A stretch of DNA of 64,000 bases. It comes from G963556115 sp963677015 (GTDB lineage Bacteria; Planctomycetota; SZUA-567). Position 1 is the stretch's first letter. Every line of letters starts with the position of its first letter. The position numbers were made by a program, and so were the translations under genes. The notes beneath the pieces are model-generated. The model was not told where the DNA came from and ran no database searches. It saw nothing but the letters and a program-made list of their open reading frames with translations. The DNA is taken from the NCBI GenBank assembly GCA_963677015.1, contig OY781533.1:1-64000 (forward strand), written 5' to 3'. Shown here in pieces: positions 11,651 to 20,274 of this stretch.

Positions 11651-12583
11651 TTAAAGCTGGAGGTATCTGTAGAAGAATACAATCAGCGGCATAGTAACAA
11701 TGCAGACAATAACACCGAGCATATTCAGTACGCTGGCATATTTGGCATCACGACCGTAGATCTGGGCGAATTGTGTAATTGTTGATGCGGGAGGAGCTGC
11801 TGCGGCAAGAACAGTGATGGTGAGTATTTGAACTCCGCTTGTATGCAGATTCGCGATTTTAGTAATAACCAGGATAAGTACAAGTGCTGCAGGCAGCATG
11901 ATCATTCTGAGAAAGGTGATAAAGTATGCGCGCTTGCTGGTGAAGATATCTTTCAGATTGATACCGGCCAGAAGCATGCCGATAATCAGCATTCCCATTG
12001 GACCGATCATACCACCGACATAGTGCAGCGATTCATTGACAATATTGGGCAGCTTGATATCACAGATAAAGAGAACCAGTCCGAGTATAATCGCGATAAC
12101 ATTGATATTACGAATTATTTTTTTGAGATTCCAGCCGTCACCGCAGATCAGGGTACGTGCATGAGTCCAGAGCATTATTGTCTGCAGGGCGATATAGGCG
12201 GTGGAATAGAATATCCACTCTTCACCCATTGTCGCCATTACAATTGGGATGATAACAATACCGGCATTGGGGTAACCGAGTGAGCCCTCTTCAATAGGAT
12301 CAAGCTTGAGTGGTGAGCGCAGAAGTCTGCTGACAATAACCATGAAGAACTGAGCGATCAAGGCGCCGAGAACCGCCAGTCCGAAGCCCTGAAGTTTGAC
12401 GAAGTCGAATTGAATCTGAAAGGAGCGGATAATAACACAGGGACAGATTATGTAGAGTGTAACAATTGAGAGCGCTTTGCTGTCTTCGACTTTGAGCAGT
12501 TTAAATCTTACAGCCAGCCAGCCAAATGACATGATCAGCATCAGAACTGCGATCTCTTTGATTAATAATATACTAAGTTCCAT
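11651..12583 (-). CDS. AEC family transporter (auxin efflux carrier / malonate-type permease)
   Basis: 310 residues, the usual length for bacterial AEC transporters, with about ten transmembrane segments arranged as two repeats of five. Family features include the N-terminal LMLIMSFGWLAVRFKLL, a conserved Asn-rich crossing LGYPNAGIVIIPI in the first repeat, and the APPASTITQFAQIYG motif near the C-terminus. These carriers move organic acids such as malate or malonate; specificity is not visible. Start ATG 12583 has a GAGAGA site. It lies 136 bp downstream of the reductase gene on the same strand, with a possible terminator between, so linkage to sugar-acid metabolism is only suggestive. Confidence 0.9.
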   Translation of the reverse strand: MELSILLIKEIAVLMLIMSFGWLAVRFKLLKVEDSKALSIVTLYIICPCVIIRSFQIQFDFVKLQGFGLAVLGALIAQFFMVIVSRLLRSPLKLDPIEEGSLGYPNAGIVIIPIVMATMGEEWIFYSTAYIALQTIMLWTHARTLICGDGWNLKKIIRNINVIAIILGLVLFICDIKLPNIVNESLHYVGGMIGPMGMLIIGMLLAGINLKDIFTSKRAYFITFLRMIMLPAALVLILVITKIANLHTSGVQILTITVLAAAAPPASTITQFAQIYGRDAKYASVLNMLGVIVCIVTMPLIVFFYRYLQL

Positions 12584-12696
12584 TGTCTCTCTTTTGCTGA
12601 AAATATGAGTTTAGAGCAATTATAGGCAGTTTTACTCAGGATGAAAGGCAGTAGCGAAGTTCATTGTAAAATAATTCTGATCGAGAAATAATAATC

Positions 12697-12728
12697 TAAC
12701 CTGAGATAATAGCGGTACTCAGAGGTTA
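12697..12728 (-). terminator. Possible terminator overlapping the reductase stop codon
   Basis: TAACCTGAG (12697-12705) pairs with CTCAGAGGTTA (12718-12728) with a two-base bulge; on the minus strand T-rich sequence follows. Weak to moderate. Confidence 0.35.
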
Positions 12729-13732
12729 CAGATACTTTTCCAGGTGTCTTCGTCTACCGGTATTCCTTTTGCAAGATTTTCTTTGCGGGTTTTAATTACT
12801 CTTTCTCCGGGGTATAGTATTTCGGTATCTGGAGCCGCTCGGGCGGAGTTTTTAATATTGCTGATAACATCTGTAATCAAGTTATCGGTGAAGTCAGGGG
12901 TATTGACCTGTCGGGGATCGATCGCAATAAAAATCTGAGAGATACCATATTCATATCCGGGAGCACATCTGCTGCCGATACCGGTGGTGCTGTCACCTCC
13001 GGAAAGAATAGCGGCTAAAAGGTCGAAAGCCATAGAAAGACCGGAACCTTTCCAGAATCCTGCCGGTAAAACTCTTCCAGTATTTTCTATTTCATCTGGA
13101 TCGGTAGTGAGTTTTCCCGCTGTGTCAAAACCTCCGTCTATCGGCAGTTTTTTTCCGTTGCGTTTATACTCGGCTATTTTGCCGTATGAAAATTGAGCTA
13201 AAGCACAATCTACGACCAGATGTTCCTGATTGCTGCGAGGTATAGCCAGAACTACCGGATTATTACCTATATTACATTCTTTGCTGCCCCATGCGGGCAT
13301 ATTCGGCATTGTATTGGTCCAGCACATGCCAATCATGCCGGTTGCAGCAGCCTGCCAGCCATAGGTGCCACCGCGCATCCAGTGATTGGTGTTATGCAGT
13401 GCTACCAGCCCTATAACATGTTTCCCGGCCAGTTCTATGGCTCTAGCCATTGCACTCTGGGCATTGGTGTTGCCCATTGCCAGATTACCGTTCCAACGCT
13501 GGAAGCAGCCGAGGTTGAGTTCTGTTTCCGGAGTGGCTTCTGGTATGATAAATCCTTTATCAATGTATGATATTACTTGCTGGAAGCGGTATACTCCATG
13601 TGAATAGACACCGTCAAGACTGTTTTCAGCAAAGATATTGGCGCTGCGTGCTGCTATTTCCCGGCTGCAGCCATAGTGCTGTAGAATTCGTTTGAATTCA
13701 TCCTTCATCTCCGCAAATTGTACTCTGAACAT
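12719..13732 (-). CDS. dlgD: 2,3-diketo-L-gulonate reductase-like oxidoreductase (Ldh2/YiaK family)
   Basis: 337 residues, colinear with E. coli YiaK/DlgD (332 residues), an NAD(H)-dependent reductase of 2,3-diketo-L-gulonate in the malate/L-lactate dehydrogenase-2 superfamily. The match is close: GVYSHGVYRF with the catalytic His45, LHNTNHWMRGGTYGWQAA with His118, CWTNTMPNMPAWGSKEC, ALAQFSYGK, LPIDGGFDTAG, and WKGSGLSMAFDLLA followed by EYGISQIFIAI. Cytosolic. Start ATG 13732 has GAGGAGGGGA upstream and aligns with the YiaK N-terminus; it overlaps the end of the upstream oxidoreductase by 35 bp, so the two are co-transcribed and coupled. Substrate could be another 2-oxo acid, but similarity to YiaK is high over the full length. 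Confidence 0.88.
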   Translation of the reverse strand: MFRVQFAEMKDEFKRILQHYGCSREIAARSANIFAENSLDGVYSHGVYRFQQVISYIDKGFIIPEATPETELNLGCFQRWNGNLAMGNTNAQSAMARAIELAGKHVIGLVALHNTNHWMRGGTYGWQAAATGMIGMCWTNTMPNMPAWGSKECNIGNNPVVLAIPRSNQEHLVVDCALAQFSYGKIAEYKRNGKKLPIDGGFDTAGKLTTDPDEIENTGRVLPAGFWKGSGLSMAFDLLAAILSGGDSTTGIGSRCAPGYEYGISQIFIAIDPRQVNTPDFTDNLITDVISNIKNSARAAPDTEILYPGERVIKTRKENLAKGIPVDEDTWKSICNL

Positions 13733-14723
13733 TCTCCCCTCCTCGATATTTATTGTATAACATATCGGTCATTTCAACTATATTGATTGACTGATTAAAA
13801 TTGGCTTTACTCTGCTGTTTACCCAGAAGCTCATCGACTATAGCCTGCTGGTAGGGCATGGAAGCATGTTCGGGGACTGTGAAACTAAAAGTTTCAACTT
13901 CGCCGTCCTGTTCCAGAGTGAAACTTTTGGCGGATAATCCGTCGTAGCAGATACGCCCTCTGCTGCCGATAATCTGTACCTCATTGGTATCCTTGTCGGC
14001 AACGTAGCACCATGATCCTGAACCTGTAATACCGCATTTGAAAGTAAAGGTGGCAACAACGGTATCGTCGGCGGGGTAGTAGCCGCCATTATTGCTGACT
14101 GTTCCCTGCAGCTCTGCGTATTCTCCGAAAAACATGGCTAAGGTGTCGAGTATGTGTACTGCCATGTCCAGGAATTTTCCGCCCCCGGAAATCTCAGGTA
14201 TGACCCGCCATGGAAGATTCTGCGGATCAAGCTCATCTTGCGCTATTCCGGTAGTCTGCACAATCTGAATATATCTGATGTCTCCGATAGCTTTATTGTC
14301 CAGCAGCTCTTTTATTTTCAGGAATTTCTCTACACCTCGCCGATAGAAAGCGGCATATACAGGCAGACCTTTTTCTTCAGCCAGTTTTTTTATCTGCAGG
14401 CACTCATTGTAGCTGTTGGCCACCGGTTTTTCGATATAGGGTATCTTTCCGGCGTTCAGGCAGAGAGCGGCAAGTTCGGTATGAGAAACCGGGGGAGTGG
14501 CAATGTAGACAATATCTATTTCCGGATCTGCAACCAGTTCTGCAGCTGTCTTGTAGACTTTTCCTATATTATGTCTTTTGGCGTAATCAACAGCTTTGTC
14601 GTATGTGCGGTTGTATACAGCGGCGAGTTTGGAGCCGGTTGCTTTATAGAGCCCCGGTCCGCTTTTAATTTCGGTTACATCACCACAGCCGATAAGTCCC
14701 CAGGTTACAGTAGTCTTGGTCAT
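13698..14723 (-). CDS. Gfo/Idh/MocA family oxidoreductase
   Basis: 341 residues. N-terminal Rossmann fold with GLIGCGDVTEIKSGPG at residues 8-23 (NAD(P) binding), VYNRT at the end of strand 2, IVYIATPPVSHTELA, and the family hallmark EKPVANSYNEC with the conserved EKP. The C-terminal domain has the DMAVHILDTLAMFFGE motif with the His/Asp pair used in catalysis. Such enzymes oxidise or reduce sugars, inositols and sugar acids. Start ATG has AAGGAG. It overlaps the YiaK-like reductase by 35 bp and is 64 bp downstream of the TPR gene, implying one transcript and a shared sugar-acid pathway. Exact substrate unknown. Confidence 0.9.
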   Translation of the reverse strand: MTKTTVTWGLIGCGDVTEIKSGPGLYKATGSKLAAVYNRTYDKAVDYAKRHNIGKVYKTAAELVADPEIDIVYIATPPVSHTELAALCLNAGKIPYIEKPVANSYNECLQIKKLAEEKGLPVYAAFYRRGVEKFLKIKELLDNKAIGDIRYIQIVQTTGIAQDELDPQNLPWRVIPEISGGGKFLDMAVHILDTLAMFFGEYAELQGTVSNNGGYYPADDTVVATFTFKCGITGSGSWCYVADKDTNEVQIIGSRGRICYDGLSAKSFTLEQDGEVETFSFTVPEHASMPYQQAIVDELLGKQQSKANFNQSINIVEMTDMLYNKYRGGENVQSTICGDEG

Positions 14724-14787
14724 GACTTTCTCCTTCGTCGTCGCAGGTGTCGGTTAAATATATAATAATTCGCCGGTTTAGGTGATT

Positions 14788-15618
14788 TTATTTATTCTCT
14801 GTTTTCTCGTCAAAGAGTTCATAATTTGTAATTATATCTGATAATGCTTCATAATCCGCTTTTGCCAGAGCGAAACGCTGAGTACGCAGGGCGTCTGCTC
14901 TCATATTGTTCGCATAATAGGCATAAGCAAGAGTATCAAGAAAACTTGCATTTCTGCCGTTGGGGAGAGTGATAAGTTTTTGCATCAGTTTAAGCGCGAG
15001 TGCCGGATTGCGGATGCTTTTATCGGTGGCGGAAGCCAGCAAGTATGCATAGGTATTGCAGTAGGTTATTCCACCTTCAATATTCTGTGGTGCTGAGGCC
15101 AGCAGTTGTTCTGTGGTTTTCCCTTTATTTAGCTGTTGTAAAGCTTTTAATGCCGCTTTTTCTTTTCCCATGGTACTAAGCAAGGCACTCTGCTGAAGAA
15201 TTGCGGAACTTTTAAATTCTGGTGAAGTGAATTCTCCCTTCAGAGCGAGATTTGCCTGCAGGAGACCTTCTTCAAGCCAGACTCGCTGGTTGGGCATGAT
15301 AGCAGCTGCATAGCTGCAGGCGAAAGAATATAAAAGTTTACTTTCCGAATTGCCGGCGGCTGCATGCTGTTTAAGCTGTTTGAGAGTGAGCAGAATTTTT
15401 GAGGTGTCATAGAAATTTATAATGTTTGAATAGTTACTGACAGTATGACGTATTTTCTGTTGCTGCTGCTGCATTTTAAGGAGCCTGCCGACACCGCTGG
15501 CGCAGAGAAAAACAATAAGAGCGGCACCTAAAATTTTAATAAAGCGCGGCGGAGTATAATGTTTTGCCGGAGGCAGACCGAGTAGCTCGCGATCATTTTT
15601 AATATCAATATTAAACAT
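14788..15618 (-). CDS. Single-pass membrane protein with TPR-like repeats, unknown function
   Basis: 276 residues. A short cytoplasmic N-terminus (about 28 residues, LGLPPAKHY) precedes one transmembrane segment at about 29-47. A Gln run (MQQQQQ) follows, then a helical region with alanine-rich paired helices resembling divergent tetratricopeptide repeats (SFLDTLAYAYYANNMRADAL is the clearest). It has no enzymatic motif. Start ATG 15618 is 9 nt after the TAA that ends the extended frame of the upstream exported protein; GAGGA within that extension probably serves as its ribosome binding site, so translation may depend on ribosomes reading past the upstream UGA. It probably works with that protein at the envelope. 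Confidence 0.7.
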   Translation of the reverse strand: MFNIDIKNDRELLGLPPAKHYTPPRFIKILGAALIVFLCASGVGRLLKMQQQQQKIRHTVSNYSNIINFYDTSKILLTLKQLKQHAAAGNSESKLLYSFACSYAAAIMPNQRVWLEEGLLQANLALKGEFTSPEFKSSAILQQSALLSTMGKEKAALKALQQLNKGKTTEQLLASAPQNIEGGITYCNTYAYLLASATDKSIRNPALALKLMQKLITLPNGRNASFLDTLAYAYYANNMRADALRTQRFALAKADYEALSDIITNYELFDEKTENK

Positions 15619-15627
15619 AATATATTC

Positions 15628-17061
15628 TTATTCCTCTGTATTCTTGACTCTCCAGTCCTGAATAATCAGGCTGGTGGTGTTGGTCAGATCACCAAAGATG
15701 GCTGTATGTTGAATAACTCTTACTGAGACCTTTTTGCCTATCATTGCTGGAAGGATATTCGCCGAATATCCGCATACGCCGCCTCAACCATACTCCAGAT
15801 GATCTTTAAAATATATTTCATTCGGGTTATCAGCATTGAATATAAGTAATTCCGGTCCCGGATCCTTTGGGTCTGCCGGACCTACAAGATTGAAGTAGAT
15901 ATTTTTGGGCCCGTAAGTTTTCTGCGCGGCTATGATTTTACTGCCGTCCTGCCTTGCCAGCGCATCCATTCTGGCTGAGTTTAACTTGAGCTTTAGTCTC
16001 TTATCTTTAAGGATATTAAATTCGGGGCAGGCAAATTTAAGCAGGGTCTCAAATTTACTGTTATATACCAGACCTTCAATAATACCGTAACGCCCTGCCG
16101 GGAGAGTTACAGGGAGATCCTTGAGTGCGAGTTTCAGAATATCCCGGCCGCTGCCGCCATGCGGGAGGAAAGAGAATTTATAACTGTCGGTAAGTTTATC
16201 CGCACTCTCTGGAAGTACAAAAGTAATCTGGCCATAATCATCCTTAATTCTGTCCAGAGTGAGTTCAGACCCGTCGGGTCTGATGGCTGTGCTGTAAAAT
16301 TTTCCTTTTATTACCAGTTTTTTCTGGAGCAGAAAAGCTTCGGTAAGGATTTCATACTTTGAGTTGCTGTATTTACCGTCCTTGTCAAAATCAATCAGTA
16401 AGACAACTCCATAATTATAATCGGTGCCATAGGTACTCTTGAAAATGGCGGCGTTGTAATCTGTGTCATTGAGTTTAATCTTGCCTTCACGCCAGAACCG
16501 CGGATATAGTTTCAGTCCTTTTGCCACCAGTCTGAGATTGAAGGATACGGGTTTACCCATGAAGTTGAGTGTGACCGGTGTCGGACTGGAGATATCAGTG
16601 ATTGTAATAGGCTTTTCATCACTCAGAGTATCGTTTAAGTTGGTATCCAGCAGAATACGGTCGAAAAATTGTGAATCGGGGCGACTGCGGTAGAGAACAT
16701 ACCCGATGGGTGGCTGGGTCAGAAAAATCCCTGTTCGCGGATCATGCATGTTCGCAGCAAGGACCGGGAGTTTACCGGTATACTGCTGGGATTTGGGATA
16801 GATAATACCATCCATTACGCCATATCCTTTTGCAAGGATATGCTGCGGAATTGGTTTTTTCTCAAGTTTGAAAATAGCAGGGGCTATTTTTCCCTTGTCA
16901 GTTGGAACAGCAGCTTTAGCTGGAGCGGTTGTTTTGGTGTCAGGATTTTTTTTCGGTTGAGAATTGAAAACAGTGAATCCCTGCTCCTGGGGCATATCCG
17001 GTTCGCTGGCATGAACGAAAGCAGTAGAAAAAAGCAGAAGTATAAGTAGATATTTATTCAT
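15628..17061 (-). CDS. Exported protein with in-frame UGA, candidate selenoprotein
   Basis: The frame to the UGA at 15786-15784 encodes about 425 residues from ATG 17061 (an earlier ATG at 17094 would put 11 polar residues before the signal peptide MNKYLLILLLFSTAFVHA). After the UGA the same frame continues with 51 sense codons to TAA at 15630-15628: G-G-V-C-G-Y-S, then a hydrophobic/polar alternating region ending NTTSLIIQDW. The extension reads like the last strands of a beta domain begun by NPNEIYFKDHLEYG. UGA followed by Gly-Gly-Val-Cys would give a Sec-x3-Cys pair. A hairpin suited to Sec insertion follows the UGA. The rest is Lys/Pro-rich after the signal peptide, then beta-rich; I recognise no named domain. 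UGA is an ordinary stop elsewhere here. Alternatives: a nonsense mutation, or a chance open frame. Confidence 0.55.
15753..15786 (-). promoter_or_regulatory. Candidate bacterial SECIS element with its UGA codon
   Basis: On the minus strand the UGA (15786-15784) is followed by 12 nt, then a perfect 8-bp stem GGATATTC / GAATATCC (15771-15764 with 15760-15753) closed by the loop GGC (15763-15761). The loop starts 20 nt after the UGA and begins with G. Published bSECIS descriptions require a loop 16-37 nt from the UGA with a G in its first two positions, so it qualifies by eye. Short perfect hairpins can also occur by chance. Confidence 0.5.
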
Positions 17062-17232
17062 AATATTGATTCGCTGTCTGCTCGAGTCATTCAATATATA
17101 CTTAAAAGCGCGGAAAATATAATGAAATCAGAGTCCGTGCTTTTACAGTATAATAAGTATTAAAAAGTTTTGACAGATGTTGTTTGTGCTTAGACAACAT
17201 TTCTATCATACTTCCGTGTAAATATTCTCGAG

Positions 17233-18702
17233 TTATTTTTTCTTTTTCTTCTTTTTCTGCTGGAGCAAAGCCGGATCGAAACCAAAGCGTTCTGCAATAA
17301 TCGGAGTAACGACCTGAGGATTGGCCTTACCTTTCATTGCCTGCATAATCTGTCCGACAAACCACATGGCTCCCTGAACTTTACCGTTTTGAACTTCTGC
17401 GGCGGCATTAGGGTTAGCAGCGATTATCTTTTCTAACGCCTCAGATATAGCACCGGTATCTGAAACCTGTCCCAGACCATCTTCAGTCATGATTTGTTCC
17501 GGAGTACGGGTATCGCCTTCGAGTATCTTATTGAAAATCTTTCTGGCGGTAGGCATATTGATTTTTTTGTCGCTGACGAGCTGAATAATGTCTGCTACCG
17601 CTTCTGCCTTTACCGGGAAAGAGCTGATAGTTAAATTTGCATCATTGAGAGCACGCGATACTTCATTTATTACCCAGTTTGCAGCTTCTTTATTGGCGCC
17701 GCTGGCGATAGCCACTCCTTCAAAATAACCGGCCAGTTCTTTGTTTTGAATAAGCAGGTCTGCTTCATAATCAGTGAGTTCATAGTCACTGATAAAGCGT
17801 TCTTTCTTTGGCATTGGCAGTTCAGGCAGGGTTTTGCGAAGCATTTCCACCCATTCCCTTTCAACCATTATAGGAGGCAGATCGGGTTCGGGGAAATAAC
17901 GGTAGTCATTTGCGTCTTCTTTTACACGCATTTTGAAGATACGCTGTTTTTCAAGATTATAGCCCCAGGTTACCTGTTCTATACGTTCTCCGGCTTCTTT
18001 CTGTCTGATGAGCTCTTTCAGTACCATCTCCAGAGCATTCTCAACCCCTTTAAAGGAGTTCATATTTTTAATTTCGTTCTTTGTGCCCAGCTTGGTATCG
18101 CCGAATTCACGTATTGAAATGTTGGCATCGCAGCGTAGTGATCCCTCTTCCATATTACAATCAGAAACTTCAGCATACTGCATGATAAGTTTTATCTGCT
18201 CCAGATAGGCTTTTGCTTCCTGAGGTGAACGGATATCCGGATCGGATACTATTTCCAGCAGCGGTGTTCCTGTACGGTTAAGGTCGACATTGGAAATATT
18301 TCCAGAGTGTACCAGTTTACCTGCGTCCTCTTCAAGGTGCGCTCTGAGTATTCCGATTCGGCTTTTTTTATCCTCAACTTCGATGTTAATCGCACCATTT
18401 ACACTGACCGGCATATCATATTGGCTGATCTGAATATTCTTTGGCAGATCAGGGTAGTTATAATGTTTACGGTCGAATTTGGTAAGTTCCGGGATACTGC
18501 AGCCTAGAGCCAGACCACCTTTTATCCCCAGTTCGAATGCGTGTTTGTTCAGTACCGGCAGGCTTCCCGGAAGTCCCAGACAGACCGGGCAGACATTGGT
18601 ATTGGGCTCGTGAGAAAATTTATTTTTACAGGAGCAGAATATCTTTGTTTCGGTAAGTAATTGAACATGGACCTCTAATCCGATGACGCACTCGTATTTC
18701 AT
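17233..18702 (-). CDS. gatB: Aspartyl/glutamyl-tRNA amidotransferase subunit B
   Basis: 489 residues, the usual GatB length. GatB carries the kinase/transamidase part that converts Glu-tRNA(Gln) or Asp-tRNA(Asn) to the amide form using ammonia from GatA. Clear motifs: CVIGLEVHVQLLTETKIFC, the zinc Cys set (C...C / NVCPVCLGLPGSLPVLN), FDRKHYNYPDLPKNIQISQY, LRAHLEEDAGK and RTGTPLLEIVSDPD; the C-terminal YqeY-like domain includes INEVSRAL. Start ATG 18702 has GAGGAATCAA; the longer ORF from TTG 18714 would overlap that site. The protein ends in seven or more consecutive lysines, an unusual tail. gatA and gatC are not adjacent. Confidence 0.97.
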   Translation of the reverse strand: MKYECVIGLEVHVQLLTETKIFCSCKNKFSHEPNTNVCPVCLGLPGSLPVLNKHAFELGIKGGLALGCSIPELTKFDRKHYNYPDLPKNIQISQYDMPVSVNGAINIEVEDKKSRIGILRAHLEEDAGKLVHSGNISNVDLNRTGTPLLEIVSDPDIRSPQEAKAYLEQIKLIMQYAEVSDCNMEEGSLRCDANISIREFGDTKLGTKNEIKNMNSFKGVENALEMVLKELIRQKEAGERIEQVTWGYNLEKQRIFKMRVKEDANDYRYFPEPDLPPIMVEREWVEMLRKTLPELPMPKKERFISDYELTDYEADLLIQNKELAGYFEGVAIASGANKEAANWVINEVSRALNDANLTISSFPVKAEAVADIIQLVSDKKINMPTARKIFNKILEGDTRTPEQIMTEDGLGQVSDTGAISEALEKIIAANPNAAAEVQNGKVQGAMWFVGQIMQAMKGKANPQVVTPIIAERFGFDPALLQQKKKKKKK

Positions 18703-18960
18703 TTGATTCCTCAATTCTTCAGCTTATTACGGAATTTTAATTATTACTATAGAAAGTAGAAAAATGTTATAATTATAAGAAGACCTATTATAACATCTAT
18801 AATATTATTGTGCAATAGGGCGTCTTATTCCAGTAAAAAATGAAGAATTATACTTTTAGGATTAAATTATTATTATTATAAAAAAAAGGCAACATATACT
18901 GGTAAAAAGTTTAACAATCTGATATTATCATAATTAAAGTCTTCTTCTAAAAGGTGCGAA

Positions 18961-20163
18961 ATGATAACGAAAAGGGTCTTGATCGCTGAAGATGATAAAA
19001 TGACAAGGATTATTTTACGTCAACAGCTCAAGAAGTGGGGTTATGAGATCTTTGAAGCTGAAAACGGGCAGCAGGCATACGAGATGTTGGCTGTTGACTC
19101 TCCTCCTCCTATTGCTGTAATGGACTGGATGATGCCGGAAATGAGTGGCATAGAAGCCTGTAAAAAACTCAAAAATAACGGCTATAATGATACTTATACA
19201 ATTATTCTGACCAGTAAGGATTCAAGTGCTGATATTGTCGAAGCTCTGGAATCCGGCGCAGATGATTTTATGAGTAAGCCTGTAAATAGTGCGGTGCTGC
19301 ATAGCCGGCTGAATGTTGCAACCAGAACAACAGAATATCGGAATAAACTGGCTACTTATGCCCGGGAAATGGAAGATCTGGCGCAGCAGCGTGCCGAACA
19401 GCTGGTGCATGCGGATCGTCTGGTGACTATCGGTACCATGGCCAGCAGCATTGTTCATGAAATTAACAATCCATTATCGGTTATTTCCTCTACATATCAA
19501 ATTTTCGGACAGTATTGGCAGAAGCTTGAACCGCTGGTGCAGTCGGCTATTGACGGGGACTTCAAGGATAAAGAATTTCTCTCCTATGTTCTGGAAGAAT
19601 TTCCGCAGATGATAGAATCCATGAAGAATAATGTTTTCCGTATCAATAAAATTATCAGTAATCTTAAGAGTTTTTACCGGCGGGACAATTCTGATGAAAA
19701 GGTCAGGTATTCACTTAATGACTGTGTGGCGAATTCTCTGGAAATCTGTCATGCCAAGCTCAAGAATAATGTTAAGGTAAATACTGATCTTAGTAGTGAA
19801 CCGCTGGTCATACTTGCAAATTCCAATCAGTTGGATCAGGTTGTCGTCAATATTATCGTCAATGCCTGTGAAGCTATACTTGATAAGACTCATGGCGATT
19901 TTATGGGTAATATGCGTATACGAACCTTACGTGAGCATGATAAAGGCAGAATTATCATTGAGAATGATGGAGGAGCGATACCGCAGGCGGTTCTGGATAA
20001 GGTCTGGGAATCATTTTATACAACCAAGGAGCAGGGAACCGGTCTGGGTCTGTCAATAAGTATGGATATTGTAAAAGCTCATGGGGGCAAGATGCTGGTA
20101 GAGAATCTTCCGGATGGAATGACGGTGCGCTTTAGTATAATCTTGCCGCTGATCGGGGCTTAG
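18961..20163 (+). CDS. Receiver-domain-first histidine kinase (REC-HisKA-HATPase)
   Basis: 400 residues, soluble, with no transmembrane segment. Residues 1-125 are a CheY-like receiver: acidic pair D11/D12, phospho-acceptor D55 (AVMDWMMPEM), T84 in LTSKD, and K106 in MSKP. A coiled-coil linker (about 126-150) leads to a HisKA domain with His166 in IVHEINNPLSV. A HATPase_c domain follows, with an N box at VVVNIIVNACEAI and the G2 box EQGTGLGLSISMDIV. The order suggests a kinase whose activity is set by phosphorylation of its own N-terminal receiver, a relay device without its own sensor. It stands alone with a strong terminator after it; partners unknown. Confidence 0.92.
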   Translation: MITKRVLIAEDDKMTRIILRQQLKKWGYEIFEAENGQQAYEMLAVDSPPPIAVMDWMMPEMSGIEACKKLKNNGYNDTYTIILTSKDSSADIVEALESGADDFMSKPVNSAVLHSRLNVATRTTEYRNKLATYAREMEDLAQQRAEQLVHADRLVTIGTMASSIVHEINNPLSVISSTYQIFGQYWQKLEPLVQSAIDGDFKDKEFLSYVLEEFPQMIESMKNNVFRINKIISNLKSFYRRDNSDEKVRYSLNDCVANSLEICHAKLKNNVKVNTDLSSEPLVILANSNQLDQVVVNIIVNACEAILDKTHGDFMGNMRIRTLREHDKGRIIIENDGGAIPQAVLDKVWESFYTTKEQGTGLGLSISMDIVKAHGGKMLVENLPDGMTVRFSIILPLIGA

Positions 20164-20217
20164 CTGCCGTGTGCGATTTCTATTTATAAATAACAGCTGT
20201 AGCTTTTTATGGTGAAA

Positions 20218-20253
20218 AATATTAAAGAGAAGCTTCGGCTTCTCTTTAATATT
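20218..20253. terminator. Bidirectional terminator between convergent genes
   Basis: Sixteen-bp perfect stem around a TTCG tetraloop (AATATTAAAGAGAAGC and its complement). AT-rich flanks on both sides supply T tracts on each strand, so it can end both the histidine kinase and cdsA transcripts. Confidence 0.85.
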
Positions 20254-20274
20254 TAATGAATATAGAAATAATAA

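Noticed and set aside
15628..15744. Independent 38-residue ORF starting at ATG 15744 (minus strand)
   Set aside because: No Shine-Dalgarno upstream, and it is in the same frame as the longer ORF, so it is better explained as a continuation after UGA.
15784..15786. Genome-wide recoding of UGA to Trp or Gly
   Set aside because: UGA ends other clear genes in the window, such as those stopping at 9721, 50420 and 57946, so it is a normal stop here.
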